NCBI RefSeq assembly: GCF_017916425.1
Contig: NZ_JAFMSX010000002.1
Span: 56,413 to 120,412 of the forward strand
Direction of reading: 5' to 3'
Origin: Nocardioides sp. SYSU D00065
GTDB taxonomy: Bacteria; Actinomycetota; Actinomycetes; Propionibacteriales; Nocardioidaceae
DNA length: 64,000 nt
Shown here: positions 34,604-42,774 of the stretch, piece by piece
Layout of the letters: each line of letters begins with the position of its first letter
How positions within the stretch are numbered: position 1 is the stretch's first letter
The notes under the pieces: generated by a model
The model's database searches: none
What the model saw: only the letters and a program-made list of their open reading frames with translations
Told to the model about the DNA's origin: nothing
Position numbers and translations under genes: made by a program

Positions 34604-35469
34604 GCTGTCTCCTTCGGTGTCGTGTCGGGCGGGACGCACCGGACCCAGTCGTCCCCCTGTGCGTCCTGCCGGCGGCGGACCAGGCCCCGTGCCTCGAACG
34701 CCTCCAGCCATCCGCTCATGGGCCAGTGCCCCCATCGGTCGCGGAACAGTCGGCCGTTGCGCAGGATGTCGTCGAGGTGCTCGACCGGCGGGCTGCTGAC
34801 GGCGTGGTGCTGGTGGTAGGCGCGGGCGCCACCGACCCAGCCCAGCCCGACCCCCGCGGCGAGCGCCGTGCGGGCGAGGTCGGTGTCCTCGCCGCCGTAG
34901 CCGACGTAGTCCTCGCAGAAGCCGCCGATGCGCCCCCAGGCGTCCCGGTCCACGGCGAAGGACAGGGACCAGAACAGGTCGGGGTCGGCGTCGAGCACCA
35001 GCTCGCCCGGGGCTGGGCACGGACGTGCCGGGTGCGGGTCGTCCCAGTCCGCCAGGGCCCACGGGTCCTCGGGGTAGCCGCTCGGCGGCGGCGGGGGCAG
35101 GTAGGTGACCGGTCCCGACCAGATCCGCTCGGGACGTGCGGCCACGACCTCGGCGTACGACGACACCAGCTCGGCGCCGGCGAGGCAGTCGACGTCGAGC
35201 AGCACGACGACGTCGGCGCCGTCGTCGATGGCCGTGCGGACGCCGAGGTTGCGGGCGGCGGCGAGCGGCAGCGCCCCGCCGGGTGCTCGCTCCACGGACA
35301 CGACGGTGCGCTCGAGGGCGCCGACCCGCTGCTCGCGGATCTCGGCGTCGTCCATGGCGACCACGAGGTAGCGGTCGGGGAGCGCGGTCCCGCGTGCGAG
35401 GGAGCGGTGCTGCGCCGCAAGGTGGTCGTGGCGGCCGTGGGCGATGCTGACGACGGCGACGTGGGTCAT
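34600..35469 (-). CDS. Glycosyltransferase family 2 (GT-A fold)
   Basis: 289 residues from ATG 35469. GT-A features: 'VAVVSIAHGRHDHLAAQHRS' at the N-terminus, metal-binding DxD in 'VVLLDVDCLAG' (about 92-102), and 'CEDYVGYGGEDTDLARTA', the acceptor-side motif of galactosyltransferase-like GT2/GT7 enzymes. Soluble, no membrane helix. Would add a sugar from a nucleotide donor, presumably to the same product as the other three transferases. Overlaps both neighbours by 4 nt. Confidence 0.84.
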   Translation of the reverse strand: MTHVAVVSIAHGRHDHLAAQHRSLARGTALPDRYLVVAMDDAEIREQRVGALERTVVSVERAPGGALPLAAARNLGVRTAIDDGADVVVLLDVDCLAGAELVSSYAEVVAARPERIWSGPVTYLPPPPPSGYPEDPWALADWDDPHPARPCPAPGELVLDADPDLFWSLSFAVDRDAWGRIGGFCEDYVGYGGEDTDLARTALAAGVGLGWVGGARAYHQHHAVSSPPVEHLDDILRNGRLFRDRWGHWPMSGWLEAFEARGLVRRRQDAQGDDWVRCVPPDTTPKETA

Positions 35470-36491
35470 CTTGCACCGCCCCGCGTGCGTCTGCGGGTCT
35501 CCAGGACGACGTCGGCGAACCGGTCGGCGGCGCGGCCGTCGCACCACGCGGTCCATCCGTCGGGGTCGAGGGAGGAGGCGCGCTCCAGGACCTGCGACCA
35601 CTCCTGCCCGGGCCACGTCCGGCAGACCACGGCGGGCCAGCCGGTGGCGAGCTCCTCGGCGGTGGTGAGCTGCTCGAGGTGCGGACGGTCCTGGGGCAGG
35701 ACGACGGCCGGGCGCCGGGCGGCCGCGGTCTCGGCGAGGGCGTTCTGGCCGGCGTGGGTGACGACGACATCGGCGTCGGCCAGGACCGACGACGGGTCCT
35801 CGACCCACGTGCTGCGGTCGGCGCCGAGGATGCGCCAGCGCCAGTCCGGTGTGGCCGCGCGGGCGGCGGCCACGTCGGCGGCCGAGATGTCGTGTCCGCC
35901 CGAGCCGAGCATGAGCACGACCGTACGCCGCTCGCCGCCGGCCCGCTCGGCACGCAACTGCAGCACGGGGTGGCGCGAGAGCGCACCGACCGGGACGAGC
36001 CGGCTGCGGATCTCGTCAGGAAGCCCCGGCGTCATGCCGGTCGCCGCCTCGGGCCAGAACCCCACCAGCGCCTCCGCGACCCCGAGGCCCAACCGGTGGA
36101 CGGCGTCGTCGCGCCGGCCCGGCAGCACGACCGCCACGGCCGGGATCCCGTGGAGGCGGGTGAGCAGCAGCACCTCGACCGACACGTCGACCACGACCAG
36201 GTCGGGCCGCGCCGCGTCGATCCAGGCGGAGATCGCGGCCGCCCGGGCGCGTGTCCCGTCGTGCAGGAGGGGGGCCCAGTGCAGGTGACCGCGGGCCGTC
36301 ACCTCGCGCGGCGACCCGTCGTCGTCGCGCGGCAGTCGGACCCAGTCCCCGGCCCACCCCGCGGGCCGGGGCAGGGACGACAGCCCGGTGACCGAGACGC
36401 CCTCGCTCGCCAGGCGCTCGGCGAGCACGTGGGCGCGGTGTCGGTGCCCGCTGCCGACGTGGTGGACGTAGTAGCCGACCACGCCGGTCAT
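35466..36491 (-). CDS. Glycosyltransferase, MurG/GT28-like (GT-B fold)
   Basis: 341 residues from ATG 36491. N-terminal 'VGYYVHHVGSGHRHRAHVLA' has the Gly/His pattern of GT-B enzymes that act on lipid-linked acceptors, and the donor-side motif 'VVVTHAGQNALAETAAARRP' (about 247-266) matches the MurG/GT28 signature; 'RTVVLMLGSGGHD' precedes it. No membrane helix. Overlaps the GT2 gene by ATGA. Upstream, a 14-bp stop/start microsatellite separates it from the next gene (see repeat). Confidence 0.8.
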   Translation of the reverse strand: MTGVVGYYVHHVGSGHRHRAHVLAERLASEGVSVTGLSSLPRPAGWAGDWVRLPRDDDGSPREVTARGHLHWAPLLHDGTRARAAAISAWIDAARPDLVVVDVSVEVLLLTRLHGIPAVAVVLPGRRDDAVHRLGLGVAEALVGFWPEAATGMTPGLPDEIRSRLVPVGALSRHPVLQLRAERAGGERRTVVLMLGSGGHDISAADVAAARAATPDWRWRILGADRSTWVEDPSSVLADADVVVTHAGQNALAETAAARRPAVVLPQDRPHLEQLTTAEELATGWPAVVCRTWPGQEWSQVLERASSLDPDGWTAWCDGRAADRFADVVLETRRRTRGGAR

Positions 36492-36540
36492 GCCGCGCCC
36501 GTCATGCCACGCCCGTCATGCCACGCCCGTCATGCCGCGT
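36488..36540 (-). repeat. 14-bp tandem repeat at a stop/start junction
   Basis: On the minus strand the 14-mer atgacgggcgtggc recurs in near-identical form, giving ATGA at 36533, 36519, 36505 and 36491. The first ATGA holds the stop of the upstream glycosyltransferase; the last is the start of the next. It looks like a 4-nt overlap expanded three times. The units are not a multiple of three, so the ATGs lie in different frames. Confidence 0.88.
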
Positions 36541-37597
36541 CGTCCCGCCGGCCGATCTCGTCGTAGAGGCGGAGGTAGCCCTCGACCATGGCGTCGGCGC
36601 TGCACGTCGCCTCGGCGTGGGCCCGCACCTCGCCGCGGTCGAAGGTTGCTGCGGTGAGGACGGCGGCCGCCAGCGCCTCGACGTCACCGGGAGGCGTCAG
36701 CACGCCGGCCTGCGGCGCCACCACCTGGCTCAGCCCGCCGCGCGCGAAGGTCGCGACCGGCGTGCCGCTGGCCATCGCCTCGGCGGCGACCAGGCCGTAG
36801 GGCTCGTCCCACATGGGCGTCACCACCGCCACGGACGCCGCGCGCAGCAGCGCCGACAGCTCCGACCCGGCCAGGTGTCCGACGTAGCGCGCTCCGTCGC
36901 CGAGGCGCGGGACGACCTCGCGGGCGTGGTACGACGGGTCCTGGACCGGTCCGGCCAGCACGAGGGGTACGCCCGCGGCACGACAGGCGTCGATGGCCAG
37001 GTGCGGTGCCTTCTCCTCCACGATGCGTCCCGACCAGACCGCCGGGCCGCCGCCGTCGCCGACGGGCCACTGGCGCAGGTCCAGCCCGTTGAGGACGACG
37101 TCGCTGTCGACGACGTGGCGCCAGGCGCGCGAGGTCCACTCGCTGACCGAGACGAAGCGCGGCGGCTCGGGGCAGAGCGCGAGCGCCGACTCGAGCATCG
37201 GCAGCGGCGGCGTGTGCAGCGTGGTCAGCATCGGCACCTCGACGGCGGGCGCCATCGCGACCGGGAGGTGGTGCAGGCTGTTGTTGTGGACGACGTCGTA
37301 GTCCTCGGGTCCACTCCGCGCCAGCGACAGCATCAGGTCGAGGTAGGCGTGGTGCTCGGCCAGCCACCCGGGGCCGGGGGCGAAGCGGTCCTCCATCGCG
37401 GCCGGACTGGGGTCGAGGCTGGCGAGCGGCAGGAGCCGCACCGGCAGGGACGTGTCCGACCCGGGCCCGGCGAACAGGGTCACCTCGTGCCCGCGCTCGG
37501 CCAGTCCACGCGCCATCGTCCCCGTCATCGACTCCAGGCCGCCGGCGAAGGGCTCACGGATGGGGAAGCGGCTCGAGGCGATGAGGCAGACCCTCAC
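36530..37597 (-). CDS. Glycosyltransferase family 4 (GT-B fold)
   Basis: 355 residues from GTG 37597, overlapping the preceding gene by GTGA. Typical GT4 layout: 'FAGGLESMTGTMARGLAERG' near residue 18 (acceptor side, GG loop), 'VWSGRIVEEKAPHLAIDACR' in the middle, and the C-terminal EX7E motif in 'DEPYGLVAAEAMASGTPVAT' (about 282-301), where two Glu flank the nucleotide-sugar site. Soluble or peripheral. Donor sugar and acceptor are unknown. Confidence 0.86.
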   Translation of the reverse strand: MRVCLIASSRFPIREPFAGGLESMTGTMARGLAERGHEVTLFAGPGSDTSLPVRLLPLASLDPSPAAMEDRFAPGPGWLAEHHAYLDLMLSLARSGPEDYDVVHNNSLHHLPVAMAPAVEVPMLTTLHTPPLPMLESALALCPEPPRFVSVSEWTSRAWRHVVDSDVVLNGLDLRQWPVGDGGGPAVWSGRIVEEKAPHLAIDACRAAGVPLVLAGPVQDPSYHAREVVPRLGDGARYVGHLAGSELSALLRAASVAVVTPMWDEPYGLVAAEAMASGTPVATFARGGLSQVVAPQAGVLTPPGDVEALAAAVLTAATFDRGEVRAHAEATCSADAMVEGYLRLYDEIGRRDDAA

Positions 37598-38739
37598 CGC
37601 CCGCCTCCGAGGAGGGAGGCGTAGAGGCGGGCGTGCGCGGCCGCGACGGCGGCGCGCTGGCGCCGTCGGTCCTCCACGCTCGGGCCGGGCGCGACCTGGC
37701 CGGCGTGGGCCGCGCGGACGGCCGCCGCGAGGCTGTCGGCGTCGAAGCCCTGCTCGTCGTGGCGGTAGCCAAGGACCGGCGCCTGGTCGGCGAAGTAGCC
37801 GCACGAGGGGGCGATGACCGCCGTACCCAGGTCTCGGCAGGCCTCGAGCCAGCCGCTGTGCGTGCCGAAGCGGTACGGCAGCACCGACACGTCGAGCGAG
37901 GACAGGTAGGCCCAGAGGCCGTCGTCGTCGAGGTAGTCGTGGATCCGGAGGTCGACCTCGCCCCGCCTCGCGTGCTCGCGCAGCGCCTCGGCGAGCGCGG
38001 CGTCGTACCTCGCGCCGTCGGGGAGGAGCACGTCGCGGTGGCCGTTGACCTGGAGCACCGCTCCGGGCAGCTCGCGGACAGTGTCGACCAGGATGGGAAG
38101 CAGCGGGTGGGGGTGCATGCCGGCGCGCAGGCTCTTGACGTGCATGCCGACGCGGAACTCGCGCGCTCGCGATCCGCGGCGTCGTACGTCGCGCATGGAG
38201 GACACACGGCGCATCAGGTCCAACGGCACGACGTGCGGGTGCGGCAGCACGAGCGCCTCGCGACCCCACCGCTCGCGGATCTCCGCGGCGGCGCCGCGGG
38301 TCAGCGTGATGAGCGCATCGGCGGCGGGCACGAGGACGTCGAGCTGGCGGTCGTGGGCCTCGCGGTCGGGGTGGTGCGGGTTGCGCAGGTCGTGGACGGT
38401 GAAGACCAGCGGCGTGCCCTTGCGGCGCAGCGCCTCGACGAGGGCCTCGAGGTCGGCGACGCTGCGGGAGTCGAACCCGAAGTGCACGTGGAAGACGTCG
38501 AAGTCGTTCGCCGCCACCCAGTCCGGGTCCAGCATCACCGGCGGCCACCACCGCTGGGTGGCCGCCGCGCCGCCGCCGGGGTCGGGGTCGGGCAGGCGGT
38601 GCGGGCCAGCGCCGGTCTCCGGGGACAGGTGGCGCACGTAGACGTGGTTCGCGGGGACGGAGGCGATGACGGGTCCCGCGCTGCGCCGACGGGGCAGTGG
38701 CAGGGCAGGGGGCACACTGGTGATCGCGTCGGAGGTCAC
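37594..38739 (-). CDS. Glycosyltransferase, GT4-like (GT-B fold)
   Basis: 381 residues from GTG 38739; first gene of the seven-gene unit. Visible stretches are 'DFDVFHVHFGFDSRSV', 'TPLVFTVHDLRNPHHPDREA', 'FRVGMHVKSLRAGMHPHPLL' and 'LDVSVLPYRFGTHSGWLEAC', the last replacing the usual EX7E motif with a GTHSGW variant seen in other GT4-like enzymes. Function: sugar transfer inferred from fold. No promoter motif is obvious in the 150 bp before the divergent GAF-ANTAR gene. Confidence 0.8.
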   Translation of the reverse strand: MTSDAITSVPPALPLPRRRSAGPVIASVPANHVYVRHLSPETGAGPHRLPDPDPGGGAAATQRWWPPVMLDPDWVAANDFDVFHVHFGFDSRSVADLEALVEALRRKGTPLVFTVHDLRNPHHPDREAHDRQLDVLVPAADALITLTRGAAAEIRERWGREALVLPHPHVVPLDLMRRVSSMRDVRRRGSRAREFRVGMHVKSLRAGMHPHPLLPILVDTVRELPGAVLQVNGHRDVLLPDGARYDAALAEALREHARRGEVDLRIHDYLDDDGLWAYLSSLDVSVLPYRFGTHSGWLEACRDLGTAVIAPSCGYFADQAPVLGYRHDEQGFDADSLAAAVRAAHAGQVAPGPSVEDRRRQRAAVAAAHARLYASLLGGGR

Positions 38740-38889
38740 GGCCCGTAGTACCCCGGATCCGCCCGCGCATGCGCGCCGAGGCCGGATCGACCGCGTGGTG
38801 GTGTCGCGTTGAACCTCGGGAGGTCGGTTGGATAACTTTTGTCCCGGCTCCAGAACACGGGTCTCAGTGCGTTGTCCCCGAGGATGTGC

Positions 38890-39597
38890 ATGTCGTCGCA
38901 CGACTCCCTGGCCGTGTTCGCGGCCCTGTCCGCCCAGCTGCAGCGCCAACCGGACGAGACCCTGGCCACGCGCTCGATCGTCACGAGAGTGCACGACCTG
39001 GTTCCCGAGGCGGACTGGGTGAGCCTCACCGTGCGCACCTCGCGAGGCCACCGGACCCTGGCGAGCAGCGATCCGGTGGCCGAGGAGGCCGACGCCCTCC
39101 AGCACGTCCTGGGTGAGGGGCCGTGCCTGAGCGTCGCCGACGCCGGCTGGCTGCGCAGCGGCGACATTCGCGCCGACTCCCGCTGGCCGGTCTGGCGCGG
39201 CCCGGCCGACGAGCTCGGGCTCCGGTCGTTGCTCGCGGTGGCCGTCGCCGAGAACGACGAGCCGCTGGGGGCGCTCACCCTCTACAGCGGCACGTCGGGC
39301 GGCTTCGCGGAGCGCGACGTCGTCGACGTGGTCGTGGCGTACGCCGTGCTCGCCGGCGCGGCCCTGTCGTCGGTGCGCCGGGCGAGCACCCTGCAGGCCG
39401 CGGTGAGCTCGCGGCACGTGATCGGCATGGCACAGGGCATCGCGATGGAGCGCTACGGGATCGACCGGCACCAGAGCTTCGAGCTGCTGCGCCGGCTCTC
39501 CTCGACCACGAACGTCAAGCTGCGCGACGTGGCCGCGGAGATCGTGGAGACGCGTTCCATCCCTCACGAGCGCTCCGGGCAGGACAGCGACGACTGA
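38890..39597 (+). CDS. GAF-ANTAR transcription antitermination regulator
   Basis: 235 residues from ATG 38890, chosen because a GAGG lies 7 nt upstream; ATG 38884 is too close to it and a TTG at 38839 is less likely. GAF domain at about 15-165 ('SLTVRTSRGHRTLASSDPV', 'GEGPCLSVADAGWLRSGD', 'LRSLLAVAVAENDEPLGALT'), then an ANTAR domain ('VIGMAQGIAMERYGIDRHQS', 'LLRRLSSTTNVKLRDVAAEI'). Binds target RNA hairpins. Convergent with the ANTAR operon 5 nt away, divergent from the glycosyltransferase cluster. Confidence 0.87.
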   Translation: MSSHDSLAVFAALSAQLQRQPDETLATRSIVTRVHDLVPEADWVSLTVRTSRGHRTLASSDPVAEEADALQHVLGEGPCLSVADAGWLRSGDIRADSRWPVWRGPADELGLRSLLAVAVAENDEPLGALTLYSGTSGGFAERDVVDVVVAYAVLAGAALSSVRRASTLQAAVSSRHVIGMAQGIAMERYGIDRHQSFELLRRLSSTTNVKLRDVAAEIVETRSIPHERSGQDSDD

Positions 39598-39602
39598 CGT
39601 CG

Positions 39603-40310
39603 TCAGGCAGTCAGGTGCCCGTCGTCCAGGACGCCCTGGGCGACCTCGCCGATCTTCGTCCGGCGGCTGCGAGCCGCCGCCCGCAGGGCGTTGAAGGCGG
39701 CCACGGCGTCGGTGGAGTCCCGGGACATCAAGAACCCCACGGCACGCTCGATGACGACGCGGTAGTCCAGCGCGTACTGGAGCTGGCGCGCGAGCTCGCC
39801 GGCCGTGTGGGCCTGCAGTGCAGCGGCCATGGTCGTGGCGATGACCTCCGCGTAGCGGGCCAGGGCCGCGCACTCGCTGTCGTCCCAGTCGTGGCGGTGG
39901 TCGCGATAGACGTCCAGGGTGCCGACCGGGATGCCGCCGAGCCGGACCGGCACGCCCAGCACGGCGCGTACGGGCTGCGCGGCGACGGCGCGAGCCAGCT
40001 CCGGCCAGCGCTCGGCGTCGGCGCGCAGGTCGCTGGTCGTGACCACCCGTGAGTCGACGAACGCCTCGGTGCAGGGCCCCTGGCCGGTCGCCGCCTCCGC
40101 CGTCTCCAGTGCCCGGCCGACGTCGTCACTGGCCACGACGTAGCGCAGCATGTCCTGGTCCTCGGCGACGAGCAGGCCTGCGCCGCTGACCCCGAAGAGG
40201 TCGACGCAGGCGGTCACGACCTGCCGGAGGGCCTCGACGACGGTGGAGTGGTTGCCGGAGGCTGCGAGCCGGCGCAGGCTCTCGGCGAGGGCGGCGTCGT
40301 CGATGCTCAT
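39603..40310 (-). CDS. GAF-ANTAR transcription antitermination regulator
   Basis: 235 residues from ATG 40310, overlapping the upstream ANTAR gene by 4 nt. GAF part at 20-160 ('VSGAGLLVAEDQDMLRYVVA', 'GQGPCTEAFVDSRVVTTSDL', 'RAVLGVPVRLGGIPVGTLDV'), ANTAR part from about 175 ('RQLQYALDYRVVIERAVGFL', 'AFNALRAAARSRRTKIGEVA'). The GQGPC motif is shared with the neighbour (GEGPC). The target transcripts are not evident in the window. Confidence 0.87.
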   Translation of the reverse strand: MSIDDAALAESLRRLAASGNHSTVVEALRQVVTACVDLFGVSGAGLLVAEDQDMLRYVVASDDVGRALETAEAATGQGPCTEAFVDSRVVTTSDLRADAERWPELARAVAAQPVRAVLGVPVRLGGIPVGTLDVYRDHRHDWDDSECAALARYAEVIATTMAAALQAHTAGELARQLQYALDYRVVIERAVGFLMSRDSTDAVAAFNALRAAARSRRTKIGEVAQGVLDDGHLTA

Positions 40311-40654
40311 GGAGCGGCATCCTCCTCCGTCTCCGGCCGCGTCGGCCACCCGGATGCGGGCAGGTGCTCGCGGAGGACGTCGAGGAGGCCGAGCTCGGCA
40401 GCGTCGGCGGACCCGTCATGGGTGGCGACGAGCACGCGAGCGACCGTGCGCACCTTGGTGTTGCTGTTGTGGGAGACGCGCAGGAGCAGCCGCCAGGCCT
40501 GGTCGGTGCTGCAGCCGAACCGCGCCGAGATCAGGCCGATGGCGATCCCGATGTCGCGTTGCGACGGCAGCGCCTCCTGCAGCTGCGCGATCTGGTCACG
40601 CAGTGACTCGGCGCTCGACGCGGAGCCGCGTGAAGACATGGGTGTCCCAGACAT
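40307..40654 (-). CDS. Stand-alone ANTAR-domain protein
   Basis: 115 residues from ATG 40654 (Met6 at 40639 is an alternative). After a Ser-rich N-terminus and a short coiled coil ('LRDQIAQLQEALPSQ'), the ANTAR helices read 'IGIAIGLISARFGCSTDQAW' and 'LLLRVSHNSNTKVRTVARVL'. It lacks any sensor domain and may form mixed dimers with the GAF-ANTAR protein it is cotranslated with (inference). Together the two genes form a minus-strand operon divergent from the AraC gene. Confidence 0.83.
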   Translation of the reverse strand: MSGTPMSSRGSASSAESLRDQIAQLQEALPSQRDIGIAIGLISARFGCSTDQAWRLLLRVSHNSNTKVRTVARVLVATHDGSADAAELGLLDVLREHLPASGWPTRPETEEDAAP

Positions 40655-40734
40655 CCGTCACCTCTCAATGACGCGAGTCCGCGGACACAGGGCGGCTTGC
40701 GGTGGATGGCACAGGACTCTACAGACCTTGCCCG

Positions 40735-40756
40735 GATCCACCCGTGGGGGTGGATC
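40735..40756. promoter_or_regulatory. Perfect 9-bp inverted repeat between ANTAR operon and AraC gene
   Basis: Arms gatccaccc (40735-40743) and gggtggatc (40748-40756) with a 4-nt loop, between divergent genes. It could be an operator for the AraC protein or an RNA hairpin of either leader. It is a single hairpin, not the paired hexaloop hairpins expected of an ANTAR target. Confidence 0.5.
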
Positions 40757-40827
40757 GTGCCGATGTGGGCTATCGTCGACTCGGCTCCAGCCAACGGGTC
40801 ACCGTACTCACCTCCGGCAGGTGCGCT

Positions 40828-41805
40828 GTGCCGCAAACCCGTGCTCGGCGCGGTTCGCCCGACGCCTTCGACTTCGAGGGGGTCGGCGATGCTGCGCGTG
40901 ACTGGCTCGACGCCGCCTACGGGACCCCGCTGCGCCTGAGCGGGAGGATGGGCACGGTGCGGCACAGCCGTGCCGACCACGGCGACGTCGCCATCGACCA
41001 CCTCAGGTTCGACGCCCCGGTCGGCTTCGACTCCGACGCCATGCCGTTCCTCGTGGTCGTCGACGTCCTCAGCGGCTCCATCGAGTACGAGCGCGCCGGG
41101 GTGACCGACCGCGGGCACGACGGCGCCACGGTCCTTGCCGCCGGGTGGGACATGCCCTTCGCCGGCCGAGGCGACGGCTACGCGGTGCGCAACACCAGCA
41201 TCACGGCGCAGGTGGTGATGGCGGCCGTCGCGGACGTCGCCCCCGACCACCCGTGGGAGCACATCTCCTTCGACTCCTACGTTCCCCGCTCGCCGGCCGC
41301 GGGAGCGCGGTGGCGGGCCACCGTCGACCAGCTGGGCGCGAGCTTCCCGGGCGCCGAGGCGCCGCTCGCCCGCTCGGCGGCCTCGCGCCTGCTCGGGCAC
41401 ACGCTGCTGGACACGTTCCCCAACAACGTCCTGCGCGACCAGCGCCCCGCCGAGTGGCGCCGCGACTCCCGCGACGCCAGTCCGTCCACCGTGCGACGGG
41501 CGCAGCGCATCATCGAGGCACGCGCCCACGAGGACCTGACGCTGGCCGCGCTCGCGCGCGAGTGCCGGGTCAGCCCGCGAGCACTGCAGTACGCCTTCCG
41601 GCGGCACCTGGCCTGCACCCCCATGGCGTACCTGCGACGCGTGCGCCTCGACCTCGTCCGGCAGGCGCTGCGCGACGGCTCGTCGCCGTCCGTCAGCGAC
41701 GCTGCGGCGCGCTTCGGCTTCTTCAACCCAGGCCGCCTGGCGGCCGAGTACCGGCGTGTCTTCGACGAGAACCCTGGACAAACTTTGTCTCGTGTCACCT
41801 CCTGA
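40828..41805 (+). CDS. AraC-family transcriptional regulator
   Basis: 325 residues from GTG 40828, where GGCAGG lies 6 nt upstream; the frame is open back to ATG 40702, but that extension carries no family sequence. The N-terminal half is an AraC-binding-like domain ('GRMGTVRHSRADHGDVAIDH', 'DVLSGSIEYERAG', 'PWEHISFDSYVPRSP'). The C-terminal HTH pair is clear: 'LTLAALARECRVSPRALQYA' and 'ARFGFFNPGRLAAEYRRVFD'. It is followed by a hairpin at the stop. Effector unknown. Confidence 0.84.
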   Translation: MPQTRARRGSPDAFDFEGVGDAARDWLDAAYGTPLRLSGRMGTVRHSRADHGDVAIDHLRFDAPVGFDSDAMPFLVVVDVLSGSIEYERAGVTDRGHDGATVLAAGWDMPFAGRGDGYAVRNTSITAQVVMAAVADVAPDHPWEHISFDSYVPRSPAAGARWRATVDQLGASFPGAEAPLARSAASRLLGHTLLDTFPNNVLRDQRPAEWRRDSRDASPSTVRRAQRIIEARAHEDLTLAALARECRVSPRALQYAFRRHLACTPMAYLRRVRLDLVRQALRDGSSPSVSDAAARFGFFNPGRLAAEYRRVFDENPGQTLSRVTS

Positions 41806-41813
41806 GGGAGGTG
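41796..41813 (+). terminator. Hairpin spanning the AraC stop codon
   Basis: cacctcc (41796-41802) pairs with ggaggtg (41807-41813) around the loop tgag, which contains the stop codon. No T-tract follows. It may terminate the AraC message or mask its end; the weakest of the terminator calls. Confidence 0.4.
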
Positions 41814-41923
41814 CCGCTTCGCTTTGCGGCTGTTGACTCCTGCCGAGTTCGTGGCACATTGGGAAAGTCGACTTGCTGGAGACCACGGCGAGCGCCACCC
41901 CCCACTCGGAAGGAAGCGATCAC

Positions 41924-42751
41924 GTGGTCACCGTGTCGATCGTCCCCGACCAACCCGTCCTCACCCACGCTGTGCCCCCTGCCGACGGCAAGGAGCGCTC
42001 CCGTCGCACCGGCGCGATCGTCGCCGACCTGCGCGACGCCGAACCCGGCACCCTGAGGCGCCGAGCCCTCACCGACCGGCTCATCGAGACCAACGCCGGG
42101 GTCGCCCGGTCGATGGCGGCCCGCTACCGCAACCGAGGCATCGACCTCGCCGACCTCGAGCAGGTCGCGCTCCTCGGTCTCACGAAGGCCGCCCAACGCT
42201 TCGACCCCGACGCAGGTCATGACTTCCTGTCCTTCGCCGTGCCGACCGTGCGCGGGGAGCTGCGCCGCCACTTCCGCGACTCCGGCTGGATGATCCGACC
42301 CCCTCGGCGCGTGCAGGACCTCCAGGCCCGCATCGCCAACGCCCAGGAGGAGCTCGAGTCGCAGCTCGGCCGCTCGCCGCGCCCGACCGAGGTCGCCGCC
42401 CACCTCGGGGAGGAGCTGGACGACGTCGTCGAGGCTCTGGCGGCCGACGGGTGCTTCACGCCCACCTCGCTCGACGCGAACATCGGCGACGGCACGTCGT
42501 CGCTGGGCGACCTGATCGGCTACGACGACCGGTCGATGCGGGCTGCCGAGGCTCGGATCGTCCTCGAGCCCGTCATCCGGATGCTGTCCGAACGGGACCG
42601 GCGCATCGTGCAGCTGCGCTTCTACGAGGAGCGCACGCAGCAGGAGATCGCCGAGGACGTCGGGCTCACCCAGGCGCAGGTGTCCCGGGTGCTGAGCCGC
42701 ATCCTCGACGAGCTGCGCACCCTCCTCGCGGGAGCCGTCACGGCGGCCTGA
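41924..42751 (+). CDS. SigB/SigF-type sigma-70 factor
   Basis: 275 residues from GTG 41924, with GGAAGGAAG about 7 nt upstream; a TTG at 41873 is less likely. Region 2 'LTDRLIETNAGVARSMAARY' and 'LADLEQVALLGLTKAAQRFD', 'FLSFAVPTVRGELRRHFRDS' (group 3 sigma, SigB/F/G type), region 3 'GRSPRPTEVAAHLGEELDDV', region 4 'RFYEERTQQEIAEDVGLTQA'. Such factors direct general stress or developmental genes and are usually held by an RsbW-type anti-sigma factor. None is encoded nearby. Confidence 0.9.
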   Translation: MVTVSIVPDQPVLTHAVPPADGKERSRRTGAIVADLRDAEPGTLRRRALTDRLIETNAGVARSMAARYRNRGIDLADLEQVALLGLTKAAQRFDPDAGHDFLSFAVPTVRGELRRHFRDSGWMIRPPRRVQDLQARIANAQEELESQLGRSPRPTEVAAHLGEELDDVVEALAADGCFTPTSLDANIGDGTSSLGDLIGYDDRSMRAAEARIVLEPVIRMLSERDRRIVQLRFYEERTQQEIAEDVGLTQAQVSRVLSRILDELRTLLAGAVTAA

Positions 42752-42774
42752 GCCGCGTCGGGCATGCTGAACGC

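Noticed and set aside
40702..40827. N-terminal extension of the AraC regulator to ATG 40702
   Set aside because: The extra 42 residues match no AraC-type sequence and cover the hairpin at 40735-40756; the GTG at 40828 has a suitable ribosome site.
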